Source: Phycisphaeraceae bacterium (GTDB taxonomy: Bacteria > Planctomycetota > Phycisphaerae > Phycisphaerales > Phycisphaeraceae). From it: a DNA stretch of 10,923 bases. Position 1 is the stretch's first letter. The number at the start of each line of letters is the position of its first letter. The DNA is taken from NCBI GenBank assembly GCA_020850375.1, contig JADZET010000276.1:1-10923 (forward strand), written 5' to 3'. Shown here piece by piece: positions 4,513 to 10,923 of this stretch. A program made the translations under genes and the position numbers. Below the pieces are notes generated by a model, which was given only the letters and a program-made list of their open reading frames with translations, was not told where the DNA came from and did not search any database.

Positions 4513-5064
4513 CTACTTCTTCTCCTCGTCCTCCTCCAGGTCGATCACCATCGGCAGATCCCCCGAATCCTCCGCCGCCGTCAGGCTCGCAAGCCCCGAC
4601 CCCGCGCTGTCATCCATCGGCGTCGTCGCACCGCTGTCCTGCAGCGCCGCCAGCAGGATGTCGCTCGCCGCCGACGGGTCCTCGACCTTCCCCACCTTCT
4701 CCGGCCTCGCCGGCCGCTTGCTCTTCTTCTCCCCCGAAGCCCCCATCTTGGGCGCCTTGACCTCCGCCGGCTTCCCATCAATCACCACGGTAAAGTGCAC
4801 CGGCCCGACCACCAGCACGTCCCCAGCACCCAGCTTCGTCTCCTGCACCCTCTTCCCGTTGTGATACGTCCCGTTGCTCGAACCCAGATCCTTGACCGAC
4901 ACCCCGCCGTCGCCCATGATCAACTCGCAGTGCTTCCGCGACACGCTCGACAGCGGGATCCGCAGATCGCACGAATTCGTCCGACCGATCACCGTCCGGT
5001 CCTTGGACAATGCAAAATCCCGACGCGTCCCGTCGGCCTTGATCATGACCAGAGCAACTTCCAT
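4513..5064 (-). CDS. FHA-domain protein
   Basis: The protein has 183 residues. An N-terminal forkhead-associated domain spans about residues 3-96. It shows all the classic positions: GR at 27-28 (Arg28), SRKH at 42-45 (Ser42, His45), DLGSSNGTYHNG at 59-70 (Asn64) and a final HFTVVID strand. FHA domains bind phosphothreonine peptides, so this is probably an adaptor for Ser/Thr kinase signalling. No kinase lies in the window, so the partner is unknown. The rest is a charged, disordered tail: a Lys/Arg/Pro segment (about 103-124), then DPSAASDILLAALQDSG, ending in the acidic DLEEDEEKK. ATG 5064 is preferred over a start 11 residues upstream because MEVALVMIKADG begins the first FHA strand. The start sits in a CCATGG palindrome shared with the possible hemW start. 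A sigma-70-like promoter lies upstream. Confidence 0.9.
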   Translation of the reverse strand: MEVALVMIKADGTRRDFALSKDRTVIGRTNSCDLRIPLSSVSRKHCELIMGDGGVSVKDLGSSNGTYHNGKRVQETKLGAGDVLVVGPVHFTVVIDGKPAEVKAPKMGASGEKKSKRPARPEKVGKVEDPSAASDILLAALQDSGATTPMDDSAGSGLASLTAAEDSGDLPMVIDLEEDEEKK

Positions 5065-6286
5065 GGCTGTTCCCGCGAGAAAAACACCTGCCGGCAACCC
5101 CTCTCAAAAGTCTACTCCCCCCATCACCCCGAGGCAACACACCTCCCCCTCCGATCCTCCCTTAACCGATGCCGTTTCTTCTCTTTACCTGCACATCCCC
5201 TTCTGCTTCCATAAGTGCCACTACTGCGACTTCTACTCCCTCGTCGACACCGCCGACCGCCAGGCACGCTTCACCCAGCGCCTGATCGCCGAGCTTCACC
5301 ATCAAAAGACCCGTTTCAACCTCCAACCCCGGACCCTCTTCGTCGGCGGCGGAACCCCCACCCTCCTTCAACCTCACCTCTGGCAGACCCTCCTCACCGA
5401 GCTCCGCGCCCTGAGCCTCCTCGACCAACTCCAGGAATTCACCGTCGAGGCCAACCCCGAAACCCTCACCCCCGAACTCCTCGCCGTCCTCCGCCAAGGC
5501 GGCGTCAACCGCCTGAGCCTCGGCGCCCAGTCCTTCAACACCACTCACCTCAAGACCCTCGAACGCTGGCACGACCCCGCCAGCGTCACCCGCGCCGTCG
5601 CCCTCGCCCGCGACGCCGGCATATCGAACCTCAACCTCGACCTGATCTTCGCCATCCCGGGCCAAACGCTCTCTGACCTCGACGCCGACCTCACCGCCGC
5701 CCTGGCTCTCGCCCCCACCCACCTCTCCTGCTACTGCCTGACCTACGAGCCCCAAACCGCCATGACCGAGCGCCTCAAGCGTGGCGAGTTCACCGCGCAA
5801 GACGAGGATCAGCAGCGCGACCTCTACGCCCACGTCATCGACCGCCTCGCCCACGCCGGCTACACCCACTACGAGATCAGCAACTGGTCCCTGCCCAACC
5901 AACCCTGTCAACACAACCTCGCCTACTGGACCAACCAGAACTGGTTAGGCGTCGGCCCCTCCGCCGCCAGCCACGTCGCCGGCCGACGCTGGAAGAACGT
6001 CCCCCACCTCGCCCGCTACCTGGATTCACCCGATCCCCCGCCCATCCAGGACGAAGAACGCCTCGACCCCGACGCCAGCCTCGGCGAACAACTCATGCTC
6101 CGCCTGCGCCTGCGCCAAGGCGCCCCCCTCGACTGGCTCGAATCCCTGCTCCCCCCCTCCGACCCCCGCCGCCGCGCCATCGACGACCTCATCCGCCTGG
6201 GCATGCTCGAAAAAACCCCCACCCACCTCCGCCTCTCCGACCAGGGCCTCTTCGTCGCCGACCCCATCCTCGCCCAGCTCCTCTGA
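5063..6286 (+). CDS. hemW: HemW heme chaperone (radical SAM, HemN-like family)
   Basis: Using ATG 5063 the protein has 407 residues. LYLHIPFCFHKCHYCDFYS carries the radical-SAM motif CxxxCxxC (Cys48, Cys52, Cys55) that holds a [4Fe-4S] cluster. The residue two after the third cysteine is Phe, as in HemW, whereas true coproporphyrinogen oxidase HemN has a fourth Cys there. Further family blocks are GGGTPT (95-100), VEANPETLT (128-136), RLSLGAQSF (150-158), the QHNLAYW signature (283-289) and GVGPSAASH (296-304). HemW binds heme and delivers it to target proteins; it is not a decarboxylating oxidase. The start is uncertain. ATG 5063 is the last canonical in-frame start before the domain and adds about 40 Pro/Ser/Thr-rich residues with no homology I recognise. 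It shares CCATGG with the FHA start on the other strand. The peroxiredoxin-like gene follows after 125 bp. Confidence 0.9.
   Translation: MAVPARKTPAGNPSQKSTPPITPRQHTSPSDPPLTDAVSSLYLHIPFCFHKCHYCDFYSLVDTADRQARFTQRLIAELHHQKTRFNLQPRTLFVGGGTPTLLQPHLWQTLLTELRALSLLDQLQEFTVEANPETLTPELLAVLRQGGVNRLSLGAQSFNTTHLKTLERWHDPASVTRAVALARDAGISNLNLDLIFAIPGQTLSDLDADLTAALALAPTHLSCYCLTYEPQTAMTERLKRGEFTAQDEDQQRDLYAHVIDRLAHAGYTHYEISNWSLPNQPCQHNLAYWTNQNWLGVGPSAASHVAGRRWKNVPHLARYLDSPDPPPIQDEERLDPDASLGEQLMLRLRLRQGAPLDWLESLLPPSDPRRRAIDDLIRLGMLEKTPTHLRLSDQGLFVADPILAQLL
5109..5137 (-). promoter_or_regulatory. Sigma-70-like promoter of the FHA gene
   Basis: On the - strand TTGCCT (5137-5132), a 17-nt spacer and TAGACT (5114-5109) form a near-consensus promoter. 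Transcription would start near 5102, leaving a leader of about 38 nt before ATG 5064. No strong ribosome-binding site is visible in that leader. Confidence 0.5.
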
Positions 6287-6302
6287 CGCTCTCACCCGCG
6301 CC

Positions 6303-6337
6303 CCCCCCGTTTAGCGGCGGATCGAAGATCCGCGTGC
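6303..6337. repeat. Palindromic repeat G after the hemW stop
   Basis: GCGGATC (6317-6323) pairs with GATCCGC (6327-6333) around GAA, preceded by a C run and gtttagcg. Its design matches the element at 2147-2185, which also lies just after a + strand gene. No T tract follows, so it is not a standard intrinsic terminator. Confidence 0.6.
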
Positions 6338-6342
6338 CCCAC

Positions 6343-6372
6343 TTGCTCCTCCCCCACCATCGCGCCTACCGT
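6343..6372 (+). promoter_or_regulatory. Possible promoter of the peroxiredoxin-like gene
   Basis: TTGCTC (6343-6348), an 18-nt spacer and TACCGT (6367-6372) would start transcription about 33 nt before ATG 6412. Both boxes are imperfect, so this is weak. A GAGG ribosome-binding site at 6401-6404, 7 nt from the ATG, fits a leadered mRNA. Confidence 0.3.
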
Positions 6373-6411
6373 TCTGCGAATACCTTCTCAGCACCTGCGC
6401 GAGGTTCCCCC

Positions 6412-7050
6412 ATGCGCCACCTCCTCCTGCCGCTTCTTCTCCTGCTCGCCGCCTGCCACACCGCCCCCACCGCGGTGATGCCCCCCATCACCGACACCCC
6501 GGAAACCCCCCAATCCACCCACCCCCTGGCCGTCGGCGACCGCGCCCCCACCGCCGACCTCTTGACCCCCGACAACCGAACCGTCCACCTCGCCGACCTC
6601 TACGCGTCTAAGCCCACCATCCTCATCTTCTACCGTGGCGGCTGGTGCCCCTACTGCAACAAGCACCTCGCCCAGATCGCCCAGATCGAGCCGCGCCTGA
6701 TCGCCCTGGGCTACCAGGTCCTGGCCGTCAGCCCCGACCGCCCCGAATTTCTTCAGCCCACCCTCGACAAGAACGACCTGCACTACCAACTGCTCTCCGA
6801 CAGCGACATGACCCTCGCACGCCGCTTCGGCCTCGCCTTCCGCCTCGACGACGCCACCCTCGCACGCTACCGCGCCCACGGCCTGGACCTCTCCGAGCGT
6901 TCCGGCAACGATCATCCCCTCCTGCCCATCCCCGCCCTCTACATCCTCGACACCCACGCCCGCATCCGCTTCGCCCACGCGGACCCCGACTACACCCAGC
7001 GCCTCGACCCCCAATCCCTCCTCACCGCCGCCGAAAAAGCCGCTCGCTAA
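6412..7050 (+). CDS. Peroxiredoxin-like (AhpC/TSA) thiol-redox lipoprotein
   Basis: The protein has 212 residues. A lipoprotein signal (MRHLLLPLLLLLAAC, lipobox LAAC, Cys15) implies membrane anchoring facing the periplasm. After a Pro/Thr-rich spacer (16-37) comes a thioredoxin-fold domain: VGDRAPTADLLTPDN (41-55), the strand TILIFYRGGWCPYCNKHL with the CPYC pair Cys79/Cys82, VLAVSPDRPEF (104-113), LLSDSDMTLARRFGL and the cis-Pro strand PALYILD (174-180). This is the peroxiredoxin-like branch with a Gly-Gly-Trp-Cys-Pro-Tyr-Cys site, not the canonical PxxxTxxC of typical peroxiredoxins. It may reduce peroxides or act as a disulfide reductase in the envelope; the substrate is unknown. ATG 6412 is chosen for its GAGG site 7 nt upstream and because it begins the signal peptide. 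It is convergent with the small membrane protein, 39 bp away. Confidence 0.85.
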   Translation: MRHLLLPLLLLLAACHTAPTAVMPPITDTPETPQSTHPLAVGDRAPTADLLTPDNRTVHLADLYASKPTILIFYRGGWCPYCNKHLAQIAQIEPRLIALGYQVLAVSPDRPEFLQPTLDKNDLHYQLLSDSDMTLARRFGLAFRLDDATLARYRAHGLDLSERSGNDHPLLPIPALYILDTHARIRFAHADPDYTQRLDPQSLLTAAEKAAR

Positions 7051-7089
7051 GTCCCCCCCTCCCGCGCCTCCCCCCCTCGATGCCCACGC

Positions 7090-7419
7090 TCAATGACCGT
7101 CGGCAACCTGCCCTTGCTCTCTCTTCTTCGCCACCCCTACCACGATCCCCGCCCCGAACAAACCCGCCGCACCCCACACCACACCCCCGTACCACCCCGG
7201 CAGCGACGCCTCATGTTCGCCCCCCGGCACCAGCCCCGCCGCTTCGGCACCCCCCGCGTGCCCGCCCGCCCCCTCCGCCGCCCCCGCCTCCTCCGCGTGC
7301 ACCGCCGCCTCGGCCGGCCCATGCTCCGCCCACGCCGCCTCCTGCACCCACCCCGCGCAGTACCACCCCGCGCCTAATCCCACCGCCGACACCACCACCC
7401 GCCGCATCCATCGCTTCAT
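7090..7419 (-). CDS. Small membrane protein, two predicted transmembrane segments (109 aa)
   Basis: I do not recognise this protein. From ATG 7419 it reads MKRWMRR, then a hydrophobic stretch VVVSAVGLGAGWYCAGW, a central Ala/Glu/Gly/His-rich segment with several histidines (about residues 30-70), a second hydrophobic stretch WYGGVVWGAAGLFGAGIVVGV and a short basic tail starting KKR. This suggests two membrane helices joined by an acidic, histidine-containing loop, with both charged ends in the cytoplasm. The first helix could instead be a signal peptide. ATG 7419 is preferred over ATG 7425 because AAGGAG ends 6 nt before it and directly abuts the other. It follows secA by 57 bp on the same strand and may be cotranscribed. 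A role with the Sec machinery is only a guess from position. Confidence 0.6.
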   Translation of the reverse strand: MKRWMRRVVVSAVGLGAGWYCAGWVQEAAWAEHGPAEAAVHAEEAGAAEGAGGHAGGAEAAGLVPGGEHEASLPGWYGGVVWGAAGLFGAGIVVGVAKKREQGQVADGH

Positions 7420-7425
7420 CGCCAT

Positions 7426-7431
7426 CTCCTT
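7426..7431 (-). promoter_or_regulatory. Ribosome binding site that decides the start of the small membrane protein
   Basis: AAGGAG on the - strand is followed by ATGGCG and then a second in-frame ATG at 7419. The 6-nt spacing to 7419 is ideal, while the first ATG at 7425 touches the site, so 7419 is the likely start. Confidence 0.65.
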
Positions 7432-7476
7432 GTCTTCTCTCCTCTCTTCTTTCCACTCTCAACTCTCCCCGACGCG

Positions 7477-10400
7477 CTAGCGGCGGTGCTTCCGCTCCTT
7501 GAACTTGTGCTCCTTCTCCTTCTTCTCGAATCGCTCCCGCGCCGCCGCCGCCCGCCTCTGCTTGCGCGTCCCCTGCGGACCGCCGCCGCTCCCGGCGCCG
7601 ACCGATCCCGCCCGCTCCGCCGCCTCTAAATCCGCCCGCTGCTCCGCCGTCCCCGCCGTCGCCGCCGACGACGCCGCCGACGTCACGCTCGACGCCGACT
7701 CCTGCCTCGCCTCCTGCTTCGAATACACGTCCCGCTGCTGCGCCGCCGCCGGCCCCGCCGTCAGCTTCGCTCGGAAGATCAGGTCCGTCACCCGGTCCCG
7801 CACCGTGTCCTGCATCTGGCCGAACTGGTTCGCACCCTCACGCTTGTACTCGATCCGCGGGTCCTTCTCCGCGTAACCCCGCAGGCTCACCGAGTCCCGC
7901 AGCTGGTCCATCGCGTACAGATGGTCCTTCCACGCCGTGTCCAGAATCTGCAGCATCACGAACCGCTCGAGCTGCGACAGCTCCGCCCGCAGGAGCTGCC
8001 TGCCCATCCCCATCAGCATCCGCTTGCGCTCCTCCGCGCAAGCCCCCGCGAACCCCGCCGGCACGTCCTGCCCGAACCGCTGCCGCGCCCACGCCGCCTG
8101 CCCCTCCGCCGTCGCGTGCTCGCGCATCCCCCGCCCCACCGCCTCCTCCAGCCGCTTGCCGTGCACCCACGCCTGCGACTCCGCCAGCAGCTTCTCCTGC
8201 AATTCCTGCCCGCTCATCCCCATCACCCCTTCCGGGGTCCAACCCATCTCGTAACGCTGGTTCGCCCACGCCGACAACTGCGCCGCCGCCCCCGCCCGGT
8301 CCTGCTGCGCCAGCATCATCGTCATCTCCAGCGCGAACTCCACCGGGTACACCACCTCCCGACGCGCGTACGCCTGCCTCGCCTTGTCCAGCACGTGCGC
8401 CGTCGCCGTCTGACCGTCCATCTTCGACAGCTCCTCCGCCGACAGCCGGATCCCGAACTTGTTCCTCGCCCACTCCGCCAGCTGCCCCTCGGCGTACAAC
8501 GGCTGCAGGTACTTGGCCAGACCCGACAGGTCCTTCTTCTGGATCTGCTCCGCCGCCGCCGACGTCAGCGTCTCATGCACCTCCGCCTCGCTCATCCGCT
8601 TGAGCCTCGCCTGCGACAGGTCCACGCTGAACCGGCTCATCGCCCACGAGCTCAGGCTCTTAAGATCCCACTCCTCCTCCGCCATCTCGCTCGACATGTA
8701 CTCCCCCACCGTGATCGCGATCGTCTGACGCGACTCCTCCACCGCCGCCCGACGAACGATCCGCTCCAGATCATGCAGGTCCGCCGCCCGCAACTGCCCC
8801 GGATCGATCGACACGTCCAGCGTCGCCCGGCACCACTCGGCCATCTGCGTCAGCGTGTAGTCCGCCGCCAGGTACGTCGCCACCGCGCTCCGCACCGACG
8901 CCTCGAGGTAATCGAAAATAATCCCCGCCACCTCCCGCCCCTCCAGCACCGCCTGACGCGTCCCGTAGAACGACCCCCGCTGATGCTCCATCACCTCGTC
9001 GTACTCGAGCAGATTCTTGCGGATCTGGAAGTTCCGCTCCTCCACCTTCTTCTGCGCCCGCTCCACGCTCTTGGTCACCATCCGGTGCTCGATCGCGTCC
9101 CCCTCCTTCATCCCCAGCTTCGACAGAATGGTGAGCATCGCCTTGCTCGCGAACAGCTTCATCAATTCGTCGTCCAGCGCGATGAAGAACCGCGACGACC
9201 CCCGGTCCCCCTGACGACCCGAACGCCCGCGCAACTGATTGTCAATCCGCCGCGACTCGTGACGCTCCGTCCCGACGATGTGCAGCCCCCCCATCTCCTC
9301 CACGTGCCTGAACACCCGCAGCCGGTGCAGCATGAAGTCCGCCCGGTCCAGCTCCTTCTCACAGGCCTCCGCCGTCATCTTCCCCGCCTTCTCAGGCCCC
9401 ACCATCGTCGCCTCGCCCGCCCAATGCCGCAGCAGCCCCAGCCGAACCTCCTGGTCGCTCTTGCCCTCCAGGTCCCGCTCCTTGACCCCCATCGCCCCCG
9501 CCGCCATGTGACGCAACGCCAGACTCACCAGCTCCTCATCCCCCATCCCCGCCTCCGCCTGCTTCGGCAGCAGATTCCTCCCCTGCCAATGCCTCACCAA
9601 CGCCTCCCGCTCCACCGGCGTCAGCTTGATGTCCGTCCCGCGACCCGCCATGTTCGTCGCGATCATCACCGCCCCGAGCTCACCCGCGTGCGCCACGATC
9701 AAACTCTCCTGCTCCGCCTTGTCCACCCGAGCGTTCAGCACCGCGTGCCTGATCCCGTGACGCTTCGTCAGCATCTCCGACAGCATCTCGCTCTTCTCCA
9801 CGCTCGTCGTCCCGACCAGCACCGGCCGGCCCACGTCGTGATGCCGCTTGATCTCATCCAGGATCGCGCTCCACTTGTCCTTCTGCGCCAGATAAATCAG
9901 GTCGTCCCGGTCCATCCGCACCACCGGCTTGTTCGTCGGGATCGCCACCACCTCGAGCTTGTAGATCTCCGCGAACTCCGTCGCCTCCGTCAAAGCCGTC
10001 CCCGTCATCCCCGCCAGACGCTTGTACAGCTTCGCGTAATTCTGGATCGTCACCGTCGCGAGCGTCTGCGTCTCCTGCTTGATCTTGACCTTCTCCTTCG
10101 CCTCCACCGCCTGGTGCAGCCCGTCCGACCACTGACGCCCGATCATCAACCGACCCGTGAACTCGTCGACGATGATCACCTCGTCCCCCCGCACCACGTA
10201 GTCCTTGTCCCGCTGGTACGCCGCGTGAGCGCGCAGCGAATTCTCCAGCAGGTGCGGGAAGTCCATGTTCGCCCCCACGTAGAACGACCCGATCCCCGCC
10301 ACCTTCTGCGCCTCGGCCACCCCCTCGTGCGTCAGATGCGTCGCCTTCTTGTCCTGCTCGACCTCGTAGTACCGCGTGATCGCGTCCCGCGCGCCCTCCA

Positions 10401-10923
10401 CCCCCGGAAGCTCCTCCATCAGCCGCCTCATCTCCTCCTTCATCCCCGGGATATTCGCCTTCTCCCGCGTGTTGCGGATGTCCCCCTCGAGCCCCTTGAT
10501 CTTCCGCTGGACCGCCTGCACCCTCGCGTCCGCCGCGTCCCACTCCCGCTGCCTCTCGATCAGATGCCTCGCCACCTGGTCCGCCAGCCCGTACCGCGGC
10601 GCGTCGTCATGCGCCGGCCCCGAGATGATCAACGGCGTCCTCGCCTCGTCGATCAAAATCGAGTCCGCCTCGTCGATGATGCAGAAGTCCCGACGCTTCT
10701 GCACCTGCTCCGCCGCCGTCAGCTTCATGTTGTCACGCAGATAGTCGAACCCGAACTCGCTGTTCGTCCCGTACACCACGTTGCACCCGTACGCCTGACG
10801 CTTCGCCTCCGGGTGCTGCATGTGCACCGGATGGATCGCCCCCACCGTCAACCCCAGGTGGTGATAGAACGGAAACACCCAGTCCCGGTCGCGCTGCACC
10901 AGGTAATCATTCACCGTCACCAC
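7477..10923 (-). CDS. secA: Preprotein translocase ATPase SecA (N-terminus outside window), enlarged
   Basis: 1148 residues are visible from VVTVNDYL onward. By comparison with E. coli SecA about 130 residues, including the Walker A loop, lie beyond the edge. SecA drives preproteins through SecYEG by ATP hydrolysis. Visible landmarks (fragment numbering) are YGTNSEFGFDYLRDNM (51-66), Walker B DEAD (84-87), IDEARTPLIISGPA, WSDGLHQAVEAKE, MTGTA (306-310), MAGRGTDI (425-432), the arginine-finger block QLRGRSGRQGD (563-573), LLEYDEVMEHQR (638-649) and the scaffold block WKDHLYAMDQLRDSV...LRGYAEKDP (998-1022). Three regions exceed a typical SecA: a coiled-coil-like insert in the crosslinking domain (about 107-192), a NBD2 insert (433-543) and a large expansion between YDEV and the scaffold (645-985). 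The C-terminus lacks the zinc-binding CxCxSGKxxxxCH motif and ends in a Lys/Arg-rich tail. It is followed by a small membrane protein gene. Confidence 0.97.
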   Translation of the reverse strand: MVTVNDYLVQRDRDWVFPFYHHLGLTVGAIHPVHMQHPEAKRQAYGCNVVYGTNSEFGFDYLRDNMKLTAAEQVQKRRDFCIIDEADSILIDEARTPLIISGPAHDDAPRYGLADQVARHLIERQREWDAADARVQAVQRKIKGLEGDIRNTREKANIPGMKEEMRRLMEELPGVEGARDAITRYYEVEQDKKATHLTHEGVAEAQKVAGIGSFYVGANMDFPHLLENSLRAHAAYQRDKDYVVRGDEVIIVDEFTGRLMIGRQWSDGLHQAVEAKEKVKIKQETQTLATVTIQNYAKLYKRLAGMTGTALTEATEFAEIYKLEVVAIPTNKPVVRMDRDDLIYLAQKDKWSAILDEIKRHHDVGRPVLVGTTSVEKSEMLSEMLTKRHGIRHAVLNARVDKAEQESLIVAHAGELGAVMIATNMAGRGTDIKLTPVEREALVRHWQGRNLLPKQAEAGMGDEELVSLALRHMAAGAMGVKERDLEGKSDQEVRLGLLRHWAGEATMVGPEKAGKMTAEACEKELDRADFMLHRLRVFRHVEEMGGLHIVGTERHESRRIDNQLRGRSGRQGDRGSSRFFIALDDELMKLFASKAMLTILSKLGMKEGDAIEHRMVTKSVERAQKKVEERNFQIRKNLLEYDEVMEHQRGSFYGTRQAVLEGREVAGIIFDYLEASVRSAVATYLAADYTLTQMAEWCRATLDVSIDPGQLRAADLHDLERIVRRAAVEESRQTIAITVGEYMSSEMAEEEWDLKSLSSWAMSRFSVDLSQARLKRMSEAEVHETLTSAAAEQIQKKDLSGLAKYLQPLYAEGQLAEWARNKFGIRLSAEELSKMDGQTATAHVLDKARQAYARREVVYPVEFALEMTMMLAQQDRAGAAAQLSAWANQRYEMGWTPEGVMGMSGQELQEKLLAESQAWVHGKRLEEAVGRGMREHATAEGQAAWARQRFGQDVPAGFAGACAEERKRMLMGMGRQLLRAELSQLERFVMLQILDTAWKDHLYAMDQLRDSVSLRGYAEKDPRIEYKREGANQFGQMQDTVRDRVTDLIFRAKLTAGPAAAQQRDVYSKQEARQESASSVTSAASSAATAGTAEQRADLEAAERAGSVGAGSGGGPQGTRKQRRAAAARERFEKKEKEHKFKERKHRR
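7981..8862 (-). repeat. Protein-level tandem repeats inside SecA (about five Trp-centred helical units)
   Basis: Five diverged units align on a tryptophan (fragment Trp697, 760, 818, 886, 945; spacing 63, 58, 68, 59). Examples are LAEWARNKFGIRLSAEELSK, LSSWAMSRFSVDLSQARLKR and LSAWANQRYEMGWTPEGV. The pattern is hydrophobic-x-x-W-A-x-x-(R/K)-F, a short turn, Leu or Met, then an amphipathic helix often ending in basic or acidic residues. The unit resembles the single WD...L...F...D...L helical-wing element of ordinary SecA. The repeats are not obvious at DNA level, so the duplication is old. Confidence 0.6.

Noticed and set aside
4874..5062. Upstream extension of the hemW frame
   Set aside because: It is antisense to the conserved FHA core, so the coding signal belongs to the other strand.
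5063..6286. Naming the radical SAM gene hemN (oxygen-independent coproporphyrinogen III oxidase)
   Set aside because: The fourth cysteine of the HemN CxxxCxxCxC motif is replaced by Phe, and the QHNLAYW signature matches HemW.
9854..10543. 229-residue open frame within secA in another frame
   Set aside because: Extremely Gly/Ala/Arg/Asp-rich, typical of a frame-shifted reading of G+C-rich coding DNA, and the SecA frame is continuous through it.

Overview
The window is a G+C-rich bacterial chromosomal segment carrying mostly housekeeping genes. The SecA architecture, paired small zinc-ribbon proteins, FHA protein and DUF721/DciA point to Planctomycetota, probably class Phycisphaerae. That assignment is inferred from gene style, not from a marker gene. 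The + strand is strikingly C-rich whatever the gene direction: + genes end codons in C, - genes end them in G. This is the pattern of strong replication-strand skew with the - strand as the leading strand.

Layout. (1) 2-671, +: the 3' end of a class I methyltransferase and a small zinc-ribbon protein. (2) 779-2128, +: a GGDEF diguanylate cyclase with a linker made of repeat-like DNA, convergent with (3) shikimate kinase aroK (2193-2729, -). (4) Divergent from aroK, a two-gene + unit: a DUF721/DciA-like protein and an overlapping lipoprotein (2784-3927). (5) 3928-4187: a repeat-rich non-coding stretch. (6) A 69-residue zinc-ribbon protein (4188-4397, +), convergent through a clean intrinsic terminator with an FHA-domain protein (4513-5064, -). 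(7) hemW (about 5063-6286, +) and a peroxiredoxin-like lipoprotein (6412-7050, +). (8) A - strand unit: secA (7477-10923, 5' end outside the window) followed by a small two-helix membrane protein (7090-7419). No stretch longer than 300 bases lacks a gene. I see no tRNA, rRNA, CRISPR array, transposase or prophage gene.

The genes do not form one pathway. They cover protein export (SecA), replicative helicase loading (DciA-like), heme trafficking (HemW), aromatic biosynthesis (AroK), c-di-GMP signalling (GGDEF) and phosphothreonine recognition (FHA).

The most interesting signals are: an enlarged SecA whose helical-wing region holds about five diverged tandem copies of a roughly 60-residue Trp-centred helical unit, plus two other insertions; three genes whose -10 hexamer ends exactly 6 nt before the ATG, implying leaderless mRNAs; a set of short palindromic repeats lying both between genes and inside coding sequences; and perfect single-base-loop G-quadruplex motifs on the - strand. 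I found no convincing new multi-gene system.
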